This document shows positions 1 to 5,197 of a stretch of 5,197 bases of DNA, in pieces. The notes below the pieces were generated by a model. The model made no database searches. It saw only the letters and a program-made list of their open reading frames with translations, and was not told the origin of the DNA. The DNA is from CAYVUM01 sp964619055 (lineage in GTDB: Bacteria; Pseudomonadota; Alphaproteobacteria; Rhodospirillales; Defluviicoccaceae). Location: assembly GCA_964619055.1 (NCBI GenBank), contig CAZUDB010000088.1:1-5197 (forward strand), in the 5' to 3' direction. Both the position numbers and the translations under genes were made by a program. Each line of letters begins with the position of its first letter. Positions within the stretch are counted from its first letter, which is position 1.

Positions 1-809
1 AGGCTGTCCAAGGAACCCCTCCCAGCGATTCCACCCAACCCGGAAATGCTCTAGCCGAGCAGGTTGCTCAGCGTCCGCAACGATTTCAAGGCTTGGCGGC
101 GCTGCCCATGCAGGACCCGGAAGCGGCCGCAACGGAGGTGCAGCGCTGCGTCAAACAACTCGGCTTCCGCGGCGCGCTCGTCAATGGCTTCGCGCAGATC
201 GCCGGCAGCGACACGCTTCTTTACTACGATCTGCCGCAGTACAGACCGTTCTGGAAGGTCATCGAACGGCTCGACGTTCCGTTCTACCTACATCCCCGCA
301 ACCCGCTGCCGGAGCATGGGAGGATCTACGAAGGCCATAATTGGTTGTTGGGTCCGACCTGGGCATTCGGCCAGGAAACGGCGGTGCACGCCCTGCGTCT
401 GATGGGTTCCGGTTTGTTCGATGAATGCCCGAATCTCAAGGTGATCCTCGGTCACCTTGGCGAGGGCCTGCCATACTCCATGTGGCGCGTCGACAACAAC
501 ATGGCCTGGATGGTAAACCGGCTGCGGCACCCCGCCAAGCGTAAGATCGCCGACTACTTCCAGGAGAACTTCTATCTCACGACGTCGGGCAACTTCCATA
601 CGCCGTCTTTGGTCGACGCGATGTTGCAGGTCGGGTCGGACCGCATCCTGTTCTCGACCGACTGGCCATTCGAGAACGTGAATCACGCCGCCGACTGGTT
701 CGACGTGGCCGAAATAAGTGAGCTCGATCGTGCCAAGATTGGCCGCCTTAACGCTATAGAGTTGTTTCGCCTCCATGACCTCCTGGATGGCGGCAGAACT
801 GCGTCATAG
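1..809 (+). CDS. Gamma-resorcylate decarboxylase-like amidohydrolase, 5' end outside window
   Basis: Metal-dependent decarboxylase of the amidohydrolase superfamily (ACMSD / gamma-resorcylate / 2,3-dihydroxybenzoate decarboxylase group). Such enzymes remove CO2 from hydroxylated aromatic acids in the cytoplasm. The frame is open from base 3, and residues LAEQVAQRPQRF (54-89) continue smoothly into AALPMQDP, so the TTG at 93 is not the true start. Visible family features are HPRNP (His codon 291-293, metal ligand), GHLGEG (His codon 453-455, catalytic/metal-site His) and FSTDWPFEN (Asp codon 660-662, metal ligand). Their spacing equals that of His164, His218 and Asp287 in Rhizobium gamma-resorcylate decarboxylase as I recall it. 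About 70 N-terminal residues, including the ExH metal motif, would lie before the window. The full protein would be about 330 residues, the usual length. The stretch 3-53 fits the family poorly. The substrate is inferred; related decarboxylases cannot be excluded. It converges with the acyl-CoA dehydrogenase gene 44 bp downstream. Confidence 0.85.
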   Translation, partial: AVQGTPPSDSTQPGNALAEQVAQRPQRFQGLAALPMQDPEAAATEVQRCVKQLGFRGALVNGFAQIAGSDTLLYYDLPQYRPFWKVIERLDVPFYLHPRNPLPEHGRIYEGHNWLLGPTWAFGQETAVHALRLMGSGLFDECPNLKVILGHLGEGLPYSMWRVDNNMAWMVNRLRHPAKRKIADYFQENFYLTTSGNFHTPSLVDAMLQVGSDRILFSTDWPFENVNHAADWFDVAEISELDRAKIGRLNAIELFRLHDLLDGGRTAS

Positions 810-853
810 TTTGCCCCCGGAGGCTGGCATCGCATCGTCAACGGCAGGTTCGC

Positions 854-1990
854 TTATGCCTGGGCAATGGCCCGACTGATGACCATCCGCTGGACGTCAC
901 TGGTGCCTTCGTAGAGCTGGCTGACACGAACGTCACGGAAAATCCGCTCGACCGGAAAGTCAGAGAGGTAGCCGTAGCCGCCATGAACGTGGATGGCTGC
1001 TGAGCACACCCGCTCGGCCATTTCCGAAGCGAACAGCTTGGCCATGGATGCCTCCTTCAGACATGGCATCCCAGCATCGCGCAGGCTTGCGGCATTGAGC
1101 ACGAGCAGGCGGCCGGCATCGATTTCGGTGGCCATGTCGGCCAGGCGGAAGGCGATCGCTTGGTGCTCGATGATCGGCTTTCCGAAACTCTCCCGGTCCT
1201 TGGCATAGGTCGCCGCCGCTTCGAAGGCCGCGCGCGCCATGCCGACCGATTGGGCGGCAATACCGATGCGCCCGCCCTCTAGATTGGAGAGCGCGATCCG
1301 GTAGCCGTCGCCCGTGGCACCCAACTGGCAATCGGCCGGCAGCTTAAGGCCATCCAACACGATCTGTGCGGTGTCGGAGCAGTGCTGGCCCATCTTCTCT
1401 TCGATCCTGGCCACCTGCCAACCCTCCACGTCCGTGGGCACGATAAACGCGGTGATGCCCTTTTTGCCGGCGTTGGGGTCGGTCACGGCGAACACGATGG
1501 CGATATCGGCGGTGGCGCCGGAGGTGATGAACTGCTTGACCCCGTCCAGGCGCCAGCCGTTGCCTTCGGGCACGGCCCGGCACTTCAGATTGGCGGCATC
1601 GGAGCCCGCTTGCGGCTCGGTCAGGCAGAAGCATCCGAGCAATTCGCCTCTCGCCATGGGCCGCAGGAACCGCTCCTTCTGTTCGTCGGAGCCGAACTTC
1701 ATGATCGGCGCGCAGGCAACCGAGTTGTGCACACTCATCACCGTGGAGACGGCCCCGTCGCCGGCGGCCACCTCCTCGATGGCCAGTGCATAGGCCACAT
1801 GGTCCGCTCCGGCGCCATCCCATTCCGGCGGCACAACCATGCCGAGGAGCCCCAGCTCGCCCATCTGGCGGATCAGGGAATGAGGAAACTCTCCTGTCCG
1901 GTCGCGGTCGTCGGCCCCTGGGGCGAGCTGCTCGGTGGCGAAGTCCCGCGCCATGTCGCGGATCATGGTCTGCTCTTCGGTCAGGATCAT
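854..1990 (-). CDS. Acyl-CoA dehydrogenase, short-chain type
   Basis: FAD-dependent acyl-CoA dehydrogenase of 378 residues, the normal family length. It makes the alpha,beta double bond in an acyl-CoA and passes electrons to electron-transfer flavoprotein. Visible features: an N-terminal helical domain (about 1-115); family signature 1 with LTEPQAGSD at 123-131; the beta-domain (about 120-230); the helical C-terminal domain with RIGIAAQSVG; signature 2 starting at HVHGGYGYLSDFPVERIFRD; and the likely catalytic base Glu361 in QLYEGTSDVQR. The Glu near the C-terminus is the arrangement of short-, medium- and short/branched-chain enzymes, not that of isovaleryl-CoA dehydrogenase. The RIGIA stretch resembles short-chain enzymes most. 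The exact substrate (butyryl, 2-methylbutyryl or other) cannot be read from sequence. The ATG start has a good Shine-Dalgarno sequence 7 nt upstream and the protein starts like its family (MILTEEQTMIRDMARDFA). It stands alone, divergent from the glycosyltransferase gene and convergent with the decarboxylase gene. Confidence 0.95.
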   Translation of the reverse strand: MILTEEQTMIRDMARDFATEQLAPGADDRDRTGEFPHSLIRQMGELGLLGMVVPPEWDGAGADHVAYALAIEEVAAGDGAVSTVMSVHNSVACAPIMKFGSDEQKERFLRPMARGELLGCFCLTEPQAGSDAANLKCRAVPEGNGWRLDGVKQFITSGATADIAIVFAVTDPNAGKKGITAFIVPTDVEGWQVARIEEKMGQHCSDTAQIVLDGLKLPADCQLGATGDGYRIALSNLEGGRIGIAAQSVGMARAAFEAAATYAKDRESFGKPIIEHQAIAFRLADMATEIDAGRLLVLNAASLRDAGMPCLKEASMAKLFASEMAERVCSAAIHVHGGYGYLSDFPVERIFRDVRVSQLYEGTSDVQRMVISRAIAQA

Positions 1991-1997
1991 TTTTTGG

Positions 1998-2003
1998 TCT
2001 CCC
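1998..2003 (-). promoter_or_regulatory. Ribosome binding site of the acyl-CoA dehydrogenase gene
   Basis: On the minus strand GGGAGA lies 7 nt before the ATG at 1990, separated from it by CCAAAAA. The purine-rich motif and its spacing support this start over any later one. Confidence 0.7.
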
Positions 2004-2019
2004 GGGTCGACTGGTTTTC

Positions 2020-2037
2020 AGGCCATTGCCTTGGCCT
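2020..2037. repeat. Short perfect inverted repeat upstream of the acyl-CoA dehydrogenase gene
   Basis: AGGCCA (2020-2025) and TGGCCT (2032-2037) are perfect reverse complements separated by 6 bp. The site lies 29 bp upstream of the acyl-CoA dehydrogenase start, so it could be an operator-like dyad or a small 5'-leader hairpin. Six-bp arms can arise by chance in GC-rich DNA, so the functional reading is weak. Confidence 0.3.
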
Positions 2038-2183
2038 TTGATCTTTCTTTAACCGAAACGCAAAGCCGCTGCCGCAAAAATGGCCCTAGCCGACGGGAAA
2101 CGCTCGGGCAGGCGTGTGCAGGGGTGCAGCGACCAGCGCACTCTTGCCACCAGGGCCGGTCGGTGGGATTGTTGTTGCTCATC

Positions 2184-2203
2184 ATGGCCCATTTGGGCGC
2201 CAT
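2184..2203. repeat. 20-bp imperfect palindrome before the glycosyltransferase start
   Basis: ATGGC (2184-2188) pairs with GCCAT (2199-2203). Inside it GCCCA (2187-2191) pairs with TGGGC (2194-2198), with a centre one base away from the outer pair. As RNA it could fold as ATGG/CCAT stacked on CCCA/TGGG with a two-base bulge. It ends 18 nt before the ATG at 2222, close enough to influence translation or to be an operator. No T-run follows, so it is not an intrinsic terminator. Confidence 0.35.
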
Positions 2204-2221
2204 TCGACAGCGGACTCCACG

Positions 2222-3379
2222 ATGAAAATCCTGTTCCATCACCGTACGGCCTCCAAGGACGGCCAAGCCGTTCACATCGAGGAGCTGATCACCGCATTCC
2301 GTCGGCTCGGACACACCGTTGTTGTGGTCGGCCCCGAACTGCCGGACCAGGAACAGTTTGGGGGCGGCAGCAAGCTTGTCGAACGCCTCAAAAAAAACCT
2401 GCCCGGATTTGCTTATGAGTTTTTGGAATTTGGCTACTCGTTACAAGCTTACCGACGACTGAACCGCGCCTACAGCCAAGAAAAGCCCGACGTTCTTTAT
2501 GAGAGATACAATTTATTCATGCTTGCCGGCGTCTGGCTGAAGAAACGAGAAGGCATCCCGCTGTTTCTCGAAGTCAATGCACCTCTCTTCGACGAGCGGC
2601 GCAAGTATGGCTCGCTATCTCTTACAAGAATGGCGCGTTGGACGGAGGAAACCGCCTGGCGAGCTGCCGATAAAGTCCTGCCCGTGACCAACGTGCTGGC
2701 GAACTTCATACGTGCTGTCGGCGTCGGCGACGACAGGATCGAGATCGTCCCCAACGGGATCAACCTGGAACGGTTCGGCAATGCCGCCGACACCGAAACC
2801 GCTAAGTCAAACCTGGGCTTGAACGGTCATATCGTGCTCGGCTTCACTGGCTTTGTCCGCGATTGGCATGGACTGGACACGGTCGTCGACCTGGTCGCGG
2901 ACGCCGCCGATTCCGGCGTAACCCTGCTGATTGTCGGTGATGGCCCGGCCCGCCAGTCCCTGGAATCCAAGGCGGCAGCGCTTGGTGTCGCGGACCGGGT
3001 GCGGTTCACGGGCGTGATCGACCGCGACCGGGTCGCCGACCACGTCGCCGCCTTCGATATCGCGCTGCAGCCGTCGGTCACGCCCTATGCCTCACCGCTG
3101 AAGATCTTCGAATATCTTGCCCTGGCGAAGCCCATCGTCGCTCCCCGGATGGCAAACATCGAAGAGATCCTGACGGACGAGGACACCGCACTCCTGTTCG
3201 CGCCCAAGGGTGACCCATCATTTCGGACGTGCGTCGATCGGCTGGTCAAGGACGCCCCCCTCCGCACCCATCTCGGTGAGGCCGGCCGCCGTCTAATCGA
3301 CCAGCGGACCCTGACGTGGGACGGCAACGCCGCGAGGCTGACCGCCCTGTTCGAAGCCGCCGTCGCCGCCCCGAAATAG
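2222..3379 (+). CDS. Glycosyltransferase family 4 (GT-B fold)
   Basis: Cytoplasmic or membrane-associated retaining glycosyltransferase of 385 residues, a usual GT4 length. It would transfer a sugar from a nucleotide-sugar donor in polysaccharide or glycolipid assembly; donor and acceptor cannot be read. The N-terminal Rossmann-like domain starts MKILFHHR, with HIEELITAFRRLGHTV at 18-33, YERYNLF at 93-99 and LEVNAPLFDE at 116-125. The C-terminal donor domain has PNGINLERF (177-185), GFTGFVRDWHGLD (207-219), LLIVGDGPA (235-243) and SPLKIFEYLALAKPIVAP (291-308). Within the usual EX7E motif Glu297 is present, but the first position is Tyr289, as in several GT4 subgroups. The ATG at 2222 is chosen because MKILF is the typical family start. 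An in-frame GTG at 2114 would add 36 residues with no resemblance to the fold. The upstream AGCGGA (2209-2214) is only a weak ribosome binding site. G+C is about 44% at 2401-2520, well below the C-terminal half. No sugar-metabolism neighbours are visible. Confidence 0.93.
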   Translation: MKILFHHRTASKDGQAVHIEELITAFRRLGHTVVVVGPELPDQEQFGGGSKLVERLKKNLPGFAYEFLEFGYSLQAYRRLNRAYSQEKPDVLYERYNLFMLAGVWLKKREGIPLFLEVNAPLFDERRKYGSLSLTRMARWTEETAWRAADKVLPVTNVLANFIRAVGVGDDRIEIVPNGINLERFGNAADTETAKSNLGLNGHIVLGFTGFVRDWHGLDTVVDLVADAADSGVTLLIVGDGPARQSLESKAAALGVADRVRFTGVIDRDRVADHVAAFDIALQPSVTPYASPLKIFEYLALAKPIVAPRMANIEEILTDEDTALLFAPKGDPSFRTCVDRLVKDAPLRTHLGEAGRRLIDQRTLTWDGNAARLTALFEAAVAAPK

Positions 3380-3381
3380 GA

Positions 3382-3633
3382 CTACCCGCCGGCGACCGGC
3401 GGCCAGGCGGCAACCGTGTCGCCGTCACTCAAGCGGTGGTTCGCCCGGTCGCTGGGCGCGACATAGAGTCCGTTGACCAACACCAAGTGGCAGTGCTCCT
3501 TCGGCACGTTGAGATGCGACAGAACCTCGGCCGCACTGGTGGCGTTGTCGACGGTCAGCTGGACAGCGTTGTCACGAGCTCCGTTTGGCAGCCATTGGGC
3601 AAGGCTCGCGAACAGCTTGACGGTGATTTGCAT
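3382..3633 (-). CDS. MoaD/ThiS-family sulfur-carrier protein (AorD-like)
   Basis: Ubiquitin-like small protein of 83 residues, normal for MoaD. It starts MQITVKLFASLAQWLP, a typical MoaD/ThiS first strand, continues with LVLVNG (50-55) and LSDGDTVAAWPPVAGG (68-83), and ends in Gly-Gly. In this family the C-terminal glycine is adenylated and thiocarboxylated to deliver sulfur to molybdopterin. Next to an aldehyde oxidoreductase-type FAD gene it is most likely a dedicated carrier for the tungsten-pterin cofactor, like AorD (inference from context). The ATG at 3633 gives the family-like N-terminus but has no clear ribosome binding site. A TTG at 3660 would add nine residues (start TTGA, overlapping the TGA stop of the upstream gene) and would allow translational coupling. 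The gene ends 2 bp from the stop of the convergent glycosyltransferase gene. No MoeA-type gene follows, unlike in the Aromatoleum aor cluster. Confidence 0.85.
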   Translation of the reverse strand: MQITVKLFASLAQWLPNGARDNAVQLTVDNATSAAEVLSHLNVPKEHCHLVLVNGLYVAPSDRANHRLSDGDTVAAWPPVAGG

Positions 3634-3656
3634 CGATCGCGGAGAGCGGCCCAGCG

Positions 3657-5063
3657 TCAATGCCCGACCCGCGCCAGATAGGCCTCCTGCAGGCGATGCG
3701 GGTCGTGCATCAGCTTATCCTGCCAAGGTCCGAGCGGGATTCGGCCCTGAATCAGCCCGCGCAGCACTCCCACCCAATCGGTTCGGCCCAAGGTTTGGCC
3801 ACCGATGAGACGGCCGTCGGCGAATTGCAGATTCACGTATCGGAACGCCCCTTCATCGACGCGGGATGTGCTCTCGCCGCCCGGCACGCCATCCCATTGT
3901 CCGAACGAACAGGATACGAGACCCACCGTGTCCAGCACGTTCATGACCAAGCTGCCGGCATAACGGGCGTTGCCGCCGGCCATGTTGCAGGCCGCGTGAA
4001 AACCGTGATCGACGGCCGTGGGCTGAACTGCGTGGACCACATGGCCGCCCGTAGAGAAATCCGGACCTTCGGCGCAGTCACCGGCCGCATAGATGTAGGG
4101 CACATTGGTGCGCAAGTGATTGTCCACGACGATGCCCTGATTGATGATGATCTCGCTGCCCTGAAGGAGATCCGTGGACGCCCGCACACCGGCGGCGATG
4201 ACGACCAAGTGTGCCGGCAACTGGGTGCCGTCGTCCAAATCGACGACAAGGCTGTCGCGCTCATCGGTATGCAGCTCAGTGGCGCGCTCAATCTTGGTGA
4301 TCTTGGTGGAGGTACGCACCGAGATGCCTTTCTGCTCGCACCAGGTTTTCAAAAGGGTCCCGGCCGTGGCGTCCAGCATGCGAGGCACCATGCGGTCACC
4401 CATCTCGACCACGGTGAGGGTAACGCCGCGCTCGGCCAGGGCCTCCAGCACGATGCAGCCGATGAAACCGGCGCCAAGCAGGATCACGTGGCTGCCGGGC
4501 TCGGCCAGGCGGACGATCGCGCGGGCGTCCTCGGTGGTCCAGCACGTGTGAACGCCCGGCAGGTCCACGCCCTCGATGGGCGGGCGCAGCGGCGTGGAGC
4601 CGGTGGCGATGAGCAGGGTATCAAAGTCCAGGCTGCTGCCGTCGGCCATGGCCAGCCGTTGGCCGGGCGCGTCAACGCCTTTGACCCAGCCCTGACGGAC
4701 GTCGATCCGCCGATCCTCGTACCATCCCGGGGTTTTGCGGAGGATCATCCCCGGCTCATCAATCTGGCCGGTCAAGACATAGGGAATCGCCATTCGGGAG
4801 TAAGGCTCACCCGCCTCGCCATGGAGCAGGACGATGTCCCCATTAGGATCGCGGGCGCGCAGCGTCTCGGCCGCGACCACGCCGGCCGGTCCCGCGCCGA
4901 CGATAACATGGCGAGTCGCCCCGTTTGCCGATTGGCGTTTGCTTGCCGGTTGAGCTGCCGGACTTTGCCCTCCCGCGCTTGCCGTGACTCTGACGTCCGG
5001 CGCCTCGGGCTTTGGTGGTTCGGCGGAGCCTTTTCCGAACAAGGATTTGAGAAAGCTGAACAT
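3657..5063 (-). CDS. FAD-dependent NAD(P)H oxidoreductase, AorC-like, with N-terminal extension
   Basis: Pyridine nucleotide-disulfide oxidoreductase-fold flavoprotein of 468 residues. Residues 1-49 form an extension: an amphipathic start (MFSFLKSLFGKG) and a Pro/Ala/Ser-rich linker. The catalytic core (50-468, about 419 residues) has the FAD-binding VIVGAGPAG (53-61), PYSRMAIPYVLTG (87-99), the NAD-binding VILLGAGFIG (193-202) ending its beta-alpha-beta unit at Glu220, which favours NADH over NADPH, and the second FAD motif YIYAAGDCAEG (323-333). No CxxxxC redox disulfide is seen at the usual place, so it is not a glutathione- or lipoamide-type reductase. It resembles the NADH-oxidase / rubredoxin-reductase / NirB-like group. 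Between an aldehyde oxidoreductase tail and a MoaD-like gene, the likely role is the AorC subunit linking the W/FeS enzyme to NAD+/NADH. ATG at 5063 has GGAGG 12 nt upstream. A stand-alone ferredoxin- or rubredoxin-reductase role remains possible. Confidence 0.88.
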   Translation of the reverse strand: MFSFLKSLFGKGSAEPPKPEAPDVRVTASAGGQSPAAQPASKRQSANGATRHVIVGAGPAGVVAAETLRARDPNGDIVLLHGEAGEPYSRMAIPYVLTGQIDEPGMILRKTPGWYEDRRIDVRQGWVKGVDAPGQRLAMADGSSLDFDTLLIATGSTPLRPPIEGVDLPGVHTCWTTEDARAIVRLAEPGSHVILLGAGFIGCIVLEALAERGVTLTVVEMGDRMVPRMLDATAGTLLKTWCEQKGISVRTSTKITKIERATELHTDERDSLVVDLDDGTQLPAHLVVIAAGVRASTDLLQGSEIIINQGIVVDNHLRTNVPYIYAAGDCAEGPDFSTGGHVVHAVQPTAVDHGFHAACNMAGGNARYAGSLVMNVLDTVGLVSCSFGQWDGVPGGESTSRVDEGAFRYVNLQFADGRLIGGQTLGRTDWVGVLRGLIQGRIPLGPWQDKLMHDPHRLQEAYLARVGH

Positions 5064-5075
5064 GGTCGCGGTGCG

Positions 5076-5080
5076 CCTCC
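5076..5080 (-). promoter_or_regulatory. Ribosome binding site of the FAD oxidoreductase gene
   Basis: On the minus strand GGAGG lies 12 nt before the ATG at 5063, a long but usable spacing. It begins only 8 nt after the 44-bp palindrome, so a hairpin in the mRNA would sit directly next to it. It supports the start that includes the N-terminal extension. Confidence 0.6.
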
Positions 5081-5088
5081 AGCGGGTG

Positions 5089-5132
5089 GCTCGTGCAAGG
5101 GCCGCGACGGCCGGCGCAGCCCTTGCACGAGC
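5089..5132. repeat. 44-bp near-perfect palindrome between the aldehyde oxidoreductase and FAD genes
   Basis: GCTCGTGCAAGGGC (5089-5102) and GCCCTTGCACGAGC (5119-5132) are 14-bp perfect reverse complements. The 16-bp centre is itself nearly symmetric (GCG/CGC and CGG/CCG, with two mismatches), so 20 of 22 positions pair across the whole 44 bp. It fills most of the gap between the stop of the upstream large-subunit gene (5146) and the FAD gene. No T-run follows on either strand, so it is not a classical intrinsic terminator. It could be an mRNA-stabilising or processing hairpin, a Rho-related attenuator, a dispersed palindromic element, or a protein-binding dyad. Confidence 0.9.
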
Positions 5133-5145
5133 TTAACGTGGGGAC

Positions 5146-5197
5146 CTAGAGATTGAGTCGGGAGAGTGTTTCGTTGGAGGGGATGCCGTCCGGGGAC
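5146..5197 (-). CDS. Aldehyde ferredoxin oxidoreductase large subunit (AorB-like), C-terminal tail only
   Basis: On the minus strand, from the right edge, one frame reads SPDGIPSNETLSRLNL followed by TAG (5146-5148). This matches the conserved C-terminal ending of tungsten aldehyde ferredoxin oxidoreductases as I remember it (pattern GWxxxGIPxxETLxxLxL). The leading base at 5197 (G on this strand) fits the last base of a Trp codon. These enzymes oxidise aldehydes to acids with a tungsten-bispterin cofactor and a 4Fe-4S cluster. Only 16 codons are visible, so this rests on a short motif plus the downstream FAD-subunit and MoaD-like genes on the same strand, which fit the aorB-aorC-aorD order. 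The rest of the gene, and any FeS subunit, would lie beyond the window. Confidence 0.7.
   Translation of the reverse strand, partial: SPDGIPSNETLSRLNL

Noticed and set aside
93..93. TTG at 93 as the true start of the decarboxylase
   Set aside because: The frame stays open to the window edge, and the residues just before it (LAEQVAQRPQRFQGL) match the family, so the gene starts further left.
810..853. Possible bidirectional terminator between the convergent decarboxylase and acyl-CoA dehydrogenase genes
   Set aside because: I found no stem with a T-run in these 44 bases.
1382..2041. Long plus-strand frame opposite the acyl-CoA dehydrogenase gene
   Set aside because: It has no family motifs and lies opposite a gene with both acyl-CoA dehydrogenase signatures.
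2048..2077. Possible minus-strand promoter TTGCGG-N18-GTTAAA before the acyl-CoA dehydrogenase gene
   Set aside because: Each box matches the sigma-70 consensus at only three of six positions, too weak to report as a feature.
2114..2221. GTG at 2114 as the glycosyltransferase start
   Set aside because: It would add 36 residues unlike any GT4 N-terminus, while MKILFHH at 2222 is the typical start.
5089..5132. The 44-bp palindrome as an intrinsic terminator
   Set aside because: No T-run follows on either strand, and the same-strand FAD gene with its ribosome binding site begins directly after it.
3660..5156. Long open frame of 498 codons on the plus strand opposite the FAD gene
   Set aside because: The minus strand encodes clear FAD- and NAD-binding motifs. 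The plus-strand translation is His/Gly/Arg-rich with no recognisable motif, as expected from the reverse complement of a GC-rich gene.

Overview
This 5.2 kb window is GC-rich, with about 75% G+C where I counted at 2941-3000. Its gene density and gene content fit an alphaproteobacterium or a related proteobacterium with aromatic-acid and aldehyde metabolism. The taxon is an inference from style and protein families and was not tested.

Layout: (1) 1-809, + strand: the 3' part of an amidohydrolase-type decarboxylase, closest in memory to gamma-resorcylate (2,6-dihydroxybenzoate) decarboxylase; the 5' end lies outside the window. (2) 854-1990, - strand: a complete short-chain-type acyl-CoA dehydrogenase, convergent with the decarboxylase. 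(3) 1991-2221: a 231-bp divergent intergenic region with two short palindromes and no gene. (4) 2222-3379, + strand: a complete GT4-type glycosyltransferase whose first half has a low-GC patch. (5) 3382-5197, - strand, read right to left: the last 16 codons of a protein that looks like the tungsten aldehyde ferredoxin oxidoreductase large subunit, a nearly perfect 44-bp palindrome, an FAD/NAD(P)H oxidoreductase, and a small MoaD/ThiS-type protein ending in Gly-Gly.

The most coherent unit is the right-hand cluster. The order W-enzyme large subunit, FAD subunit, MoaD-like protein matches the aorB-aorC-aorD order known for the bacterial tungsten aldehyde oxidoreductase of Aromatoleum. In that enzyme AorC passes electrons between the AorAB part and NAD+, and AorD is thought to serve tungsten-pterin cofactor supply. 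The large subunit is visible only as its C-terminal tail, so the operon assignment rests on a short match plus the neighbouring genes. The palindrome between the large-subunit gene and the FAD gene is the strongest unexplained signal. The FAD protein also carries an unusual N-terminal amphipathic segment and a linker of about 40 residues.

The decarboxylase and the acyl-CoA dehydrogenase are plausible catabolic enzymes, but nothing in the window proves that they share a pathway with the aldehyde oxidoreductase. The glycosyltransferase appears unrelated to its neighbours.
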